This document shows, one piece after another, positions 50,570 through 58,469 of a stretch of DNA of 64,000 nucleotides (its first letter is position 1; each line of letters opens with the position of its first letter). Location of the stretch: the IMG/VR virus record IMGVR_UViG_3300035670_000014, positions 62,001 through 126,000 of that record; one strand, written 5' to 3'. A program made the position numbers and the translations under genes. Source of the stretch: a virus. The notes below the pieces were generated by a model. That model was not told where the DNA came from, searched no databases, and saw only the letters and a program-made list of their open reading frames with translations.

Positions 50570-51211
50570 TTAAGATTCTTCCATTGAAAGAAACTCTACA
50601 TTATTCATTTTGTGTTTAATTGTAGACTTCAAGTTTGGAAAAACTTCAAGTACCTGATCAATAAGCTGCATTCTGACTTTAGACCTAAGACCAGATGAAT
50701 CAAAGTTAGTAGGCTCCTCAAAGTAAGGAACGCCTTTTCTATCGCACCAAGAGATTAGTTCAATCTTTGGAGTTGAAAGAACAGGCCTGGAAATGCCCAT
50801 AGAATGATTTACAGTGGGCATTAGCTTGGGATTGCCTCCAGAGAATGAAGACATAATCCAAGTTTCTACTTGATCATCCAGGTTGTGAGCAGTATGAACG
50901 TAAGCCATATCATACTGTCTCCTTAGAGCAGAGAAAGCAGAATACCTCTCATTTCTCCAGTATTCGTACCAAGATTCAGATGATTTCTTGGAAGATTGAT
51001 TCTTGGAGCAATGAAGTGTGATCTTGCGATCATTACAATAAGATTCAACTAAATCTTGTAGATAGTTACAAGAATCTGCACCATGATTATGGTGAAAAGC
51101 TATTACTTGTTTCTTTCGAGAAAGAAAATCAAGTAATGCCATTGAATCAGGACCGCCGCTGACAGCAACAAGAACACTATTATTTGGAGTTGGCCGAAGG
51201 AGTTTGATCAC
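50570..51211 (-). CDS. tilS: tRNA(Ile)-lysidine synthetase-like PP-loop protein (TilS core)
   Basis: 213 residues. The PP-loop is VAVSGGPDSMALLDFL (residues 15-30), followed by HHNHGADS, YVHTAHNLDDQVETW and FFEEPTNFDSSGLRSKVR-type sequence, the TilS N-terminal domain order. The C-terminal tRNA-recognition domains of bacterial TilS are missing, so it is a core-length form. It would convert C34 of tRNA-Ile(CAU) to lysidine. A CAT-anticodon tRNA is encoded at 57396-57472. Confidence 0.88.
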   Translation of the reverse strand: MIKLLRPTPNNSVLVAVSGGPDSMALLDFLSRKKQVIAFHHNHGADSCNYLQDLVESYCNDRKITLHCSKNQSSKKSSESWYEYWRNERYSAFSALRRQYDMAYVHTAHNLDDQVETWIMSSFSGGNPKLMPTVNHSMGISRPVLSTPKIELISWCDRKGVPYFEEPTNFDSSGLRSKVRMQLIDQVLEVFPNLKSTIKHKMNNVEFLSMEES

Positions 51212-51366
51212 ATCAACACTCTTAGGGTTATAAGATTTAAACTTAAAATAAAGACCCCATAATAAAACATGGCTCTATAAGTTATATGTTTAGGAGTAAA
51301 AAAAATAACAACTAAAGCTGCAAATAACAATACAAAAACGTATAGATTAGTCACAAAGCTAAGCAT
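51208..51366 (-). CDS. Small two-pass membrane protein
   Basis: 52 residues from ATG 51366, preceded by AGGAAATTAATC; helices LYVFVLLFAALVVIFF and MFYYGVFILSLNLITL. Sits between the deaminase and TilS with overlapping ends. A holin-like size, but function unknown. Confidence 0.6.
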   Translation of the reverse strand: MLSFVTNLYVFVLLFAALVVIFFTPKHITYRAMFYYGVFILSLNLITLRVLM

Positions 51367-51368
51367 GA

Positions 51369-51749
51369 TTAATTTCCTAGATACATACATGACCAGGTTT
51401 GATCATTATTAGAATAGAAGACTCTTCTTATTCCGACGTATCTAAGGGCATTTTCACACATAGAGCAGGGCTTACTGTTGGCAAGTTTATCATTGGAGAC
51501 TAATCTTGCAACGTAAACATCTGCTCCCCTTGTAACTTTAATATCAACGTTTAAGATTAAAGCAAGCTCAGCATGGCATGAAGCAAAGTATTTATTTTCT
51601 CTAAATCTAGCACCAAAGCTTGAAAAGCCAGGTTGATTAAAAGAAGTCTTATATACTTTACCGCCCTTATATAGAGCGGCACCATGGCGCATTCTAAAGT
51701 TAGAATCTAAAGCTGCCAGAGTGGCAGCGCGAATAGGTGCCTTTTTCAT
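51369..51749 (-). CDS. Zinc-dependent cytidine/dCMP deaminase-family protein
   Basis: 126 residues. Zinc ligands and proton shuttle in SCHAELAL (H/C-A-E) and the second motif KPCSMCENALRY (P-C-x-x-C). The short length fits the CDA/dCMP deaminase superfamily; free nucleotide or tRNA substrates cannot be told apart from the sequence. It may supply dUMP for ThyX. Followed by the membrane gene and TilS. Confidence 0.85.
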   Translation of the reverse strand: MKKAPIRAATLAALDSNFRMRHGAALYKGGKVYKTSFNQPGFSSFGARFRENKYFASCHAELALILNVDIKVTRGADVYVARLVSNDKLANSKPCSMCENALRYVGIRRVFYSNNDQTWSCMYLGN

Positions 51750-51758
51750 AAGGGTAGT

Positions 51759-52607
51759 TTAATGCATAGAATCTGGTTCAGTATTTGGGCTTTTGACTGA
51801 AGTAGGAGAATTAATCTCCCAATTGTTAGTTAAGCGATCAGAATCCTGAAGCCAAAGTTCGTAGATGTACTCGTTGAGAGACGGGTAGTCAGCACCTTCA
51901 AGATTGAAAATCATACACTTGTAGTAGTAAAACGCATACCTAACAAAAGTCAAAGCAAAGGGAATGAAATCCAAATAATTCCAATACTCAAGCTCAAGCT
52001 CAATGCTTGGTTCATTGTTCTGGAGATTAGGATTATAGGTTCCACCTTCTCTACTATTCAGGATTTCTCTAGATTCTGTTTCTGCGAATTTAAAATACTG
52101 AGAAAGATAAGGAGTAACAATATCGGGAATGTTATAAATGGAAAAATATGTATGGCCATTTCGACTATAGTCTCTTGCAAGGGAGTAAGACAAAGCCAGC
52201 AAGAAGCAAGCATGTCTAGTGTGCAAAACTGGCCTATTGAGATTGTCAATATTACTGATGGTGATTGTATCTTCCTCTTCCTCGGCGTCGAAGAATGTAA
52301 AAGATTCAATTACGCCACTATGCTTGTAGTTGAAAACTACATCGCCCTTATTAAGATTAAGGGCTGCCTGATTTTGTCCCTTAATTCTTGAAGGAGTATC
52401 GTTGGTAGAGCAACGAGACAAAGAAACTAGCTTGCTATTTTCACTATGGGGAGCCATGCAGAAAGTGTAAACATGCTCACCCATGCTTACATATTCCTCA
52501 ATAACACAAGAAGTGTATTCGTACTCAGGAAACAACCTATGCTTCGATGCATAGCGATCAAGTGTACGGGACATTGACAAGAACTCATCATTATTTTTAT
52601 GTGTCAT
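51759..52607 (-). CDS. Hypothetical protein
   Basis: 282 residues, acidic and Tyr/Ser-rich (FDAEEEEDTITISNIDN). No recognised domain or membrane segment. Ends 10 nt before the deaminase. Confidence 0.73.
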   Translation of the reverse strand: MTHKNNDEFLSMSRTLDRYASKHRLFPEYEYTSCVIEEYVSMGEHVYTFCMAPHSENSKLVSLSRCSTNDTPSRIKGQNQAALNLNKGDVVFNYKHSGVIESFTFFDAEEEEDTITISNIDNLNRPVLHTRHACFLLALSYSLARDYSRNGHTYFSIYNIPDIVTPYLSQYFKFAETESREILNSREGGTYNPNLQNNEPSIELELEYWNYLDFIPFALTFVRYAFYYYKCMIFNLEGADYPSLNEYIYELWLQDSDRLTNNWEINSPTSVKSPNTEPDSMH

Positions 52608-52609
52608 TT

Positions 52610-53290
52610 TTACTTACAGGTTAAGAGTACAAAGAAACCAGGAGGAACTTCATTTGGCAAGTAAATATAACTATGCTCATGAAGTATACCTAAAAATAAA
52701 AGTCCGCCAGAGTCTAGTGTATAAGAGCCCTGCATCTCGTCTTCTAAGAAGTATAAATCCACATCAACTAAAGATTTGCCATCTTGAGGAATCCATAGTA
52801 AATATGAATTATGCTGAATAGGCTTCTCATAGGGCTTATCTGGTTTTCTGTCGTGTGAAGCAGGCAAGCTCAGAGTTAGAGCCTTGCAAGATTCAATAAC
52901 TGAGACTGAATAGCAAATATTTCTATTCCCCATCATTCCATCAATGACACCAATAAGTGCCATAAATGGGATTGGAATGGGGTCAAAGTAAGACTCAGAA
53001 GAGAGTGCCCACCAATTAGAAGAGTCAAAATAAAGTTCACTTCCAAAAAATAGGGAGTTAACTTCAAAGTAACTATTATCTGGCAAGGGCCAGTCAATAA
53101 TACTATATTCTAATCTCTCCAAATAAGACTTAAGCCATGATTCCATTTCAAATGGAATGTGGCCTCTATAAAGGTCAAAGGCATACTTCTCAACTTCAAT
53201 GCTTTCATTGTAATCAAAAAGTACATCTTGAAGAGAGAGTGATATTTCTCTATCAGAAAATCTACTTTCTGATTTGATTGGATCCCTCAT
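52610..53290 (-). CDS. Hypothetical protein
   Basis: 226 residues, with aromatic and acidic blocks (SNWWALSSESYFDPIPIPF). Starts by a 4-nt overlap with the nucleotidyltransferase-like gene, and may be its partner. No family recognised. Confidence 0.73.
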   Translation of the reverse strand: MRDPIKSESRFSDREISLSLQDVLFDYNESIEVEKYAFDLYRGHIPFEMESWLKSYLERLEYSIIDWPLPDNSYFEVNSLFFGSELYFDSSNWWALSSESYFDPIPIPFMALIGVIDGMMGNRNICYSVSVIESCKALTLSLPASHDRKPDKPYEKPIQHNSYLLWIPQDGKSLVDVDLYFLEDEMQGSYTLDSGGLLFLGILHEHSYIYLPNEVPPGFFVLLTCK

Positions 53291-54447
53291 AGTGTAAAGT
53301 ACTCCATCTTTTTGTTTACTTTAAACGAGTCAAAGTTATCAATTATTGACTTAACTTCTTCAGCAAACTTGGCTTTCCTGTAATAGCTTATTGGAATAAT
53401 GGTACATCCAGCACAAGATTGAAAGTCACCTGATAGCAAGTTATACTGCTTCTCTAAGGTTTCCATAAGCAAGTTAGAGTCAATGAAGTATCCTCTATCA
53501 GAATACTTTTTGACTCTTACATGAAAGTTAAGAATATTAGAATGATAAGGATTTATAACTAAAGTTTTCGACTCATTGTCTTCATAGAATGAATCAACGC
53601 AATTGACTTCACCATTGTAATAGTAGGCACTTACACAAGTAAAGTCATAGGTTTCAATCAAGTTATAAGGAGAAAGTATAAGTCTCCTAAGAGGATTTAA
53701 CATGTAATAATGAGTAAAAACTTGCTGTGATGGAGTACGAACTTTAGAAAAGAAATATGAATAAAACACTGAAATTATGTATTCAAGCTTTTCCTCGGGG
53801 AATGGAAGATTGAAAGAATTAATTTTACTGCTAAGAGTAGTAAAAGAAAGATCTCCTATAGGAGTAATTAATGTATCGTCAGTATCTGGGGTCAAATTAG
53901 AAACAGTAAAGAAATAATCAATAGGTTTTTCTGGAGGAAAAATATTCATCAGAGATTTAGAATTAAGTGCTATTACCTGAATGTGTACAGATTCAATTTC
54001 ACTTAAAACAACCTCCAAAGAGATTAGTCCAGAATTTCTAAGTTCCTGATTTCTATTTACACCAGCTGTATCTTCAAAAAAAGTAGAAACAATATAAGTA
54101 TCTACTTTATCTTCAGATTTAGAGTTATTAGAATGAATCTTAAGCTTAGAGTTAGGATATTTCTCAGCAATAAATTCAATCAAGAGCTTAAAAATAAATC
54201 CTCTTCCATTAGGAGTATAAGAGAAGCTTAAGTCCATAATGTATAAGTCCCAGTCATTAACTGGAGTATCATTCCATACGGAAGTTAGACTGCCACCTGA
54301 TAAAGCCAAAGCTGGGTAAGAAGATTCACCTAAAAAATCTTTAAATTTAGAATATTCAATAATAGGATTAACAACTTCAGCGAAGTGTTTATTTTTATTA
54401 AGTTTATCTAACAGAATTTTGTTGTTAGCTTGTTTCTCAAAATACAT
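53287..54447 (-). CDS. Putative nucleotidyltransferase (pol-beta fold)
   Basis: 386 residues. LALSGGSLTSVWNDTPVND followed by WDLYIMD gives the GG[ST]..DxD pattern of pol-beta-type nucleotidyltransferases. A third acidic residue may be in SLEVVLSEIESVHIQVIAL. The rest is helical and unrecognised. Poly(A) polymerases, CCA-adding enzymes and toxin-type NTases share this motif. It overlaps the next gene by 4 nt. Confidence 0.6.
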   Translation of the reverse strand: MYFEKQANNKILLDKLNKNKHFAEVVNPIIEYSKFKDFLGESSYPALALSGGSLTSVWNDTPVNDWDLYIMDLSFSYTPNGRGFIFKLLIEFIAEKYPNSKLKIHSNNSKSEDKVDTYIVSTFFEDTAGVNRNQELRNSGLISLEVVLSEIESVHIQVIALNSKSLMNIFPPEKPIDYFFTVSNLTPDTDDTLITPIGDLSFTTLSSKINSFNLPFPEEKLEYIISVFYSYFFSKVRTPSQQVFTHYYMLNPLRRLILSPYNLIETYDFTCVSAYYYNGEVNCVDSFYEDNESKTLVINPYHSNILNFHVRVKKYSDRGYFIDSNLLMETLEKQYNLLSGDFQSCAGCTIIPISYYRKAKFAEEVKSIIDNFDSFKVNKKMEYFTL

Positions 54448-54479
54448 TCAGTTAGTCCTACTATTGATATAGTTTAAAG

Positions 54480-54698
54480 TTAAAGTTTCTTATTTATTTC
54501 AAGGATGTTATCTTGGAGATCAGATATAGCTTGCCATAGCATTTTAATTTCTTCATCAGAAGAGCTCCTATTGCTCATTAGCTGAGGAAACTCAGGAACA
54601 AATACCATTGACACTTCATTCTGGAAGATGCTTTGATAAATCCAGCCGTTGGGAACTTTAAAGCGAGCCAAATATTTGTCTACTTTTTCGTATTCCAT
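54480..54698 (-). CDS. Small hypothetical protein
   Basis: 72 residues, N-terminal beta and C-terminal helix (LWQAISDLQDNILEINKKL). Preceded by GAGGGTAAATG. No family recognised. Confidence 0.66.
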   Translation of the reverse strand: MEYEKVDKYLARFKVPNGWIYQSIFQNEVSMVFVPEFPQLMSNRSSSDEEIKMLWQAISDLQDNILEINKKL

Positions 54699-54725
54699 TT
54701 ACCCTCTTAGATTGCGATTGGAGCA

Positions 54726-54800
54726 ATGTATCTGTCGGGACTCGAACCCGAAATCAGTAAATTAAAAGTTTACTGCCTTACCAATTAGGCCACAGATACA
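54726..54800 (-). tRNA. tRNA-Lys(TTT)
   Basis: Acceptor TGTATCT/AGATACA. Anticodon arm GTAAA-CTTTTAA-TTTAC gives TTT. T-arm CGGG-TTCGAGT-CCCG. No encoded CCA. Confidence 0.92.
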
Positions 54801-54812
54801 AATAAAGAAAAA

Positions 54813-54895
54813 TGCCCAGAGCGGGACTCGAACCCGCAAGGCCCTAAGGCCGGGGGATTTTAAGTCCCCTGCGTCTACCATTTCGCCATCCCGGC
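54813..54895 (-). tRNA. tRNA-Leu(TAA)
   Basis: Long variable arm (CGGCCTTAGGGCC) and anticodon arm GGGGA-CTTAAAA-TCCCC with anticodon TAA. Acceptor GCCGGGA/TCTGGGC with one mismatch. Typical Leu D-arm GGCGAAATGGTAGACGC. Confidence 0.88.
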
Positions 54896-54926
54896 ATTTA
54901 CCCCAGTGAGCGGGGTGTTCTATCTA

Positions 54927-55547
54927 TCACAAGCGGATGGGCATGACAACTGCCATCTTGTCACCTGATTCATCCTGAAACAGGATCGGTGAAAGGGAAT
55001 TTTCCGCATACATCAAGACCTTATCATACCCCTTCAACGCATCCATCATGTAGTTTACGTTGACGGCGAATTTAGCGGCCTTGTGTTCTGCAAGGTAACC
55101 GCCTTGAATTATGATTTCGTGATCCTGCGTAAATAGGGTGTCTTCGGACACAACGCCGATAGAAATCTTCATTTCGTTATTTTCAGCAACGACACTCACG
55201 CATTTATACTTCTTATCCACTAGCCGCGAAAGGGTCTTGAACGCATCTAAGGCAACCTTTGCTGATCCCGCAAACACAGGAGATTTGTAATAGGGGATTA
55301 CCTGATTATAGTTTGGGAACGACATGGTATCGTCCCCCTTAATACGGATTTCGTACCCGTCAAATCCCGTGAATGAGTTATCGTCCCATATGATAGACGC
55401 ACGGGTACCGTTTTTACGCACCGTGGGATCAAACCGATATTGCGCGTTTTCTATGCCGGAAAACAGATTCCACACGTCCCGTGGAATTAGGTAGGTATCC
55501 GCCGTGTCATCTTCTGATCTGGTAGATGCGTTGGAGGGTGTTATCAC
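54927..55547 (-). CDS. dnaN: Beta sliding clamp, C-terminal part (frameshifted from the N-part)
   Basis: 206 residues from a GTG at 55547. It carries the second half of clamp domain 2 and domain 3, ending LSPILFQDESGDKMAVVMPIRL, the usual DnaN C-terminus. The reading frame is +1 relative to the N-part and the join lies at an A7 run (55554-55560), giving VPKKDAVITPSN if one base is skipped. It could be a separate subunit, the product of slippage, or an inactivated gene. Confidence 0.8.
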   Translation of the reverse strand: MITPSNASTRSEDDTADTYLIPRDVWNLFSGIENAQYRFDPTVRKNGTRASIIWDDNSFTGFDGYEIRIKGDDTMSFPNYNQVIPYYKSPVFAGSAKVALDAFKTLSRLVDKKYKCVSVVAENNEMKISIGVVSEDTLFTQDHEIIIQGGYLAEHKAAKFAVNVNYMMDALKGYDKVLMYAENSLSPILFQDESGDKMAVVMPIRL

Positions 55548-56031
55548 CGCGTCTTTTTTTAGGGACTTGAATTCGAGTCAATCGGTGTCCGTCCGTTGAA
55601 ACGAGTGCCATCTTCCCGTTTTTCACTTCTGCCATAACATGCATAAGCGAGGGGAGGGATTCGTCCGCTGACACGTTAGACGCAACACTATCCGCATAAT
55701 TGCGAAAGGCTTTACCCGTATTTATCAGTACGGCGTCCGGTTGATCCACCGACGGAGGAATCTGGAAGTCCAAAGGCGGGATTTCATTCAACTGGTTGTC
55801 AACCGCAGGGGGAAGTAAATTGACTTGGGAAGTCAACGGGGATTTTTGACTCCGAAGCCTAAATCCCGTTTCCGTAGCTTCAATACTGTCAAACCCATTA
55901 GCGCGTAGGGAGTCGTGCAAAATCACCCCTAGAAAATTGGCATTTTCTGGAGCTGGGAGGATGTAGAACGCGGAAAATAATCCCGCATTTACACGAATCA
56001 CAGCCTTGCCCCTTCCGCCTTCACGAGGCAT
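55507..56031 (-). CDS. dnaN: Beta sliding clamp, N-terminal part
   Basis: 174 residues. It covers domain 1 and the start of domain 2, with the DnaN signature KMALVSTDGHRLTRIQVP near residue 150. Directly after this the frame shifts into RRGDNTLQRIYQIRR and stops. Combined with the part at 54927-55547 the total is about 370 residues, the normal clamp length. The GC content is higher than in the phage core, as is that of the next genes. Confidence 0.82.
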   Translation of the reverse strand: MPREGGRGKAVIRVNAGLFSAFYILPAPENANFLGVILHDSLRANGFDSIEATETGFRLRSQKSPLTSQVNLLPPAVDNQLNEIPPLDFQIPPSVDQPDAVLINTGKAFRNYADSVASNVSADESLPSLMHVMAEVKNGKMALVSTDGHRLTRIQVPKKRRGDNTLQRIYQIRR

Positions 56032-56110
56032 TTTGGGAAGGTGGATTTTTTCGGGATTAGGCTCAATAGGTGCTTTAATTGCATGATTTACCTGTGGGGT
56101 TATGGTTGAT

Positions 56111-56563
56111 TTACCAGAGGACGATCTTGTAAATCGTTTGATTAGTTTGGTAGTCGAATGACTCAGACATCTGAATCATGCCTTCAACACACATGTGTGT
56201 AAGGTATGTGTGTATTTCGCCTTCGCATTCCCTGAATGAGAGATTCCGATCTGCCATTAATTCCCACGGGGTTAGCTTCTTCGCAAGCTCCTCTATTGTC
56301 CCTGACAAGCAGGCAACGCCCGAAATCATTTCCGCGTAATTTTTCGCACGATCCATGATTAGGGTCATGACCTCATCTTCGCGGGGTATCTTGGGATCGT
56401 TAGAACCCGCATAAGGGGGATTAGGGGAGTCAATTAGCTTCACGCTCGCAGGGGATTCGCCGTAGATTTTTGCCAGTTCACGGTACGCCTGTTCGGGTGA
56501 AAGGGCAACCCGCGAGACCTGCCCAAATAGGTTAACTTCGATTACCACTTGCAATATGTCCAT
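56111..56563 (-). CDS. Hypothetical protein, possible winged-helix C-terminus
   Basis: 150 residues. Mixed N-terminal beta/alpha sequence and a C-terminal segment (CEGEIHTYLTHMCVEGMI, then YDYQTNQTIYKIVLW-like strand) that resembles a winged helix. Same composition as the clamp gene. Function unknown. Confidence 0.66.
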   Translation of the reverse strand: MDILQVVIEVNLFGQVSRVALSPEQAYRELAKIYGESPASVKLIDSPNPPYAGSNDPKIPREDEVMTLIMDRAKNYAEMISGVACLSGTIEELAKKLTPWELMADRNLSFRECEGEIHTYLTHMCVEGMIQMSESFDYQTNQTIYKIVLW

Positions 56564-56642
56564 GATGATTCTCGGTATTATTTCGGTAGGGTTATTTCGG
56601 TAGGATTCGGATAATCCCGTCGTTACTAACGAAGAGAAAGCC

Positions 56643-56900
56643 GTGGAAAATGCTACTTCGCCGTATCAGGAATTTCAAGGATATTGGTTACAGTATCTGT
56701 TGACCAAACACATCAAAGATAACGTGGTCGAAATTGCCTGCCTGTACGAACTCATGCAGGAGCTGATTTCTAAGCACAAGGGAAATCCGGAATTCGTCGA
56801 TTTCCTTTATCAGATTCCGGGCTATCGGGATCACATGACGTATCTCTACGACGAGCACGGGGATTCGTCCACATATCGGCAGTTTCTACCAATTCGGTAG
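56643..56900 (+). CDS. Small plus-strand hypothetical protein
   Basis: 85 residues, aromatic-rich helical (YQEFQGYWLQYLLTKH, FVDFLYQIPGYRDH). Preceded by AGAGAAAGCC GTG and facing the next gene convergently with 8 bp between their ends. No family recognised. Confidence 0.6.
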   Translation: MENATSPYQEFQGYWLQYLLTKHIKDNVVEIACLYELMQELISKHKGNPEFVDFLYQIPGYRDHMTYLYDEHGDSSTYRQFLPIR

Positions 56901-56908
56901 AATCGCCC

Positions 56909-57214
56909 CTACACGAATAGGGAACGTAGCGGGTGCTTCGAGTCTAGCAGTGAAGGCAGTCGATCTACCCCTCCTATCTGAATGGCGATTTCACGATTAT
57001 ACATCGCGAGTTCGTGATTTCGATTCTGAGGGTACATGAACCCCATCGCGACGTATGCGAAAACCGACGCGGCTTCTTCCGGAGTCAGATCCGCCGTATA
57101 CTCAAAATTCCCGTCGTCGCCGTCGTTGTTGCTGTCGGCAAGGGGGTCCACAGGCTGCAAAGCCTCTGCGAGAGAAGCTGCGATTGCCGCTGCGAGGTCG
57201 TTCATGTTCATCAT
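56909..57214 (-). CDS. Hypothetical protein
   Basis: 101 residues with an Ala-rich amphipathic start (NDLAAAIAASLAEALQ), an acidic Asn/Asp segment and a helical end. No family recognised. Confidence 0.64.
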   Translation of the reverse strand: MMNMNDLAAAIAASLAEALQPVDPLADSNNDGDDGNFEYTADLTPEEAASVFAYVAMGFMYPQNRNHELAMYNREIAIQIGGVDRLPSLLDSKHPLRSLFV

Positions 57215-57308
57215 CTTGTTTCCTAGATCAAAGGGCGGAAGTGCCTATCAGATAGACACCGCTTGTGGAAGATCTTACAAGATCCTAATGCAATACCCTA
57301 ATGCGAAG

Positions 57309-57392
57309 TACCGAGAGCGGGACTCGAACCCGCAAGGCCCTAAAGCCAGGGGATTTTAAGTCCCCCTTCTTTACCAGTTTGAACACTCGGGC
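57309..57392 (-). tRNA. tRNA-Leu(TAA)-like gene with imperfect acceptor stem
   Basis: The anticodon arm, variable arm and T-arm are nearly the same as in the tRNA-Leu at 54813. The 5' part differs (GCCCGAGTG, D-arm TTC..GAA), and the acceptor pairs only as CCGAG/CTCGG with a one-base offset. It may be an active divergent copy or a decaying duplicate. Confidence 0.6.
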
Positions 57393-57395
57393 GAA

Positions 57396-57472
57396 ATGCA
57401 CTCAGCCGGATTTGAACCGGCAACCACCGAATTATGAGTACGGTGCTCTAACCAGATTGAGCTATGAGTGCA
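57396..57472 (-). tRNA. tRNA with CAT anticodon (Met or Ile2)
   Basis: Acceptor TGCACTC/GAGTGCA, D-arm GCTC/GAGC, anticodon loop CTCATAA, T-arm GCCGG-TTCAAAT-CCGGC. The anticodon CAT is Met unless modified by TilS, in which case it reads AUA as Ile. Acceptor pairs 4-69 A-U and 5-68 C-G do not settle the identity. Confidence 0.88.
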
Positions 57473-57496
57473 AATTAGCTAAATAAAGCCTAAGAA

Positions 57497-57513
57497 ATTG
57501 CCGGAACGGCAAT
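57497..57513. repeat. Dispersed GAA-loop palindrome, copy 4
   Basis: ATTGCCGGAACGGCAAT between a glycine-rich gene and the tRNA-CAT gene; identical to the copy at 26480. Confidence 0.8.
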
Positions 57514-57539
57514 CGGATATTGACTTATATAGCCTCTTA

Positions 57540-57890
57540 TTAAAGATACATTTCTTCTTCAAGATCTGTGTTACCGCTACCATTACCATTAGTAGAAAAA
57601 TCCCCAGCACAACGACTAAAGCCACAACCTAGTCCAAATTTGACAAAGCTCCCATAGCCATGGCCTCTACCACTACCATCACCATGAAGATCTATAGATC
57701 CATGACTTGAGCTAATACCAGAACCAAAGCCAGTAAAGAGTGGCTGACCATATTGGTCGCCATTACCATGACCAGTTAGGTAGCCAGATGCCACCCCATG
57801 AGCAACTCCTGGACTTGCACCGCATAGCTTATTAGTGCCAGCTGAATTGCTTAATCCAGCACCATAGCCTGTTTCTGTGTTTTTATACAC
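57540..57890 (-). CDS. Glycine-rich repeat protein (AT-codon family)
   Basis: 116 residues made of loose 14-18 residue repeats of the form L-x-G-x-G-x-G with small spacers (YLTGHGNGDQYGQ, LHGDGSGRGHGYGSF). Acidic C-terminus. First of five similar genes to 59210. No known family; a polyglycine or beta-solenoid fold is possible. Confidence 0.75.
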   Translation of the reverse strand: MYKNTETGYGAGLSNSAGTNKLCGASPGVAHGVASGYLTGHGNGDQYGQPLFTGFGSGISSSHGSIDLHGDGSGRGHGYGSFVKFGLGCGFSRCAGDFSTNGNGSGNTDLEEEMYL

Positions 57891-57916
57891 TATAAGCTCC
57901 TTAGGTTATTACTAAT

Positions 57917-58156
57917 TTAGTAATCTTGACTTGAACCAGTGCAGTCCCTGACTCCAGACCCATGAGCAATACCTCCTCCTATTCCTTTCATGTTTGAAGA
58001 TCCAGGAGAAGAACCAAAACCAGCTCCGTAGCCTTTAGCGTTTTCTGTCAGATCATTAGATTGATTAGCACAACCGTAACCAGTACATTTATAATATCCA
58101 TCACCATTTGAAATTCCGCCTCCATAATTAAATGTAATATTTTCAGTATGAGTCAT
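57917..58156 (-). CDS. Glycine-rich repeat protein
   Basis: 79 residues from ATG 58156 within the stop region of the upstream gene. Same repeat style (YGAGFGSSPGSSNMKGIGGG). The longer frame beginning at 58228 adds a hydrophobic segment in the wrong position and is probably not used. Confidence 0.66.
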   Translation of the reverse strand: MTHTENITFNYGGGISNGDGYYKCTGYGCANQSNDLTENAKGYGAGFGSSPGSSNMKGIGGGIAHGSGVRDCTGSSQDY

Positions 58157-58469
58157 ATGTGCCACAAAGAGAGAAAGAGTAAACAGAAGACTTAGTCCTT
58201 TCTGCGTTAGTAGGAAATTGATTACCAAATCCCATTCCAGTTAAGTCTTTATTACCTGGGGATGTTGCCAGACCATCGCCTTCTCCAGTTAAATTAGTTT
58301 CACCAAATCCGTGAGCAATACCATCTCCCAAGCCTATAAATTGATTTAGACAATAATAGTTATCAAGGCTACTAAGTCCAATTCCCTTGCAGTTCTGTGA
58401 ACCATATGAATTGGAATTTTGGAATTCAAAAGTTTCTGTCATGGTATGTCCTTCAAAAGATTCGGTCAT
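58143..58469 (-). CDS. Glycine-rich repeat protein
   Basis: 108 residues, repeats such as IGLGDGIAHGFGETNLTG and GDGLATSPGNKDLTGMGFG. Start overlaps the upstream gene's stop region by 17 nt. Confidence 0.7.
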   Translation of the reverse strand: MTESFEGHTMTETFEFQNSNSYGSQNCKGIGLSSLDNYYCLNQFIGLGDGIAHGFGETNLTGEGDGLATSPGNKDLTGMGFGNQFPTNAERTKSSVYSFSLCGTYDSY

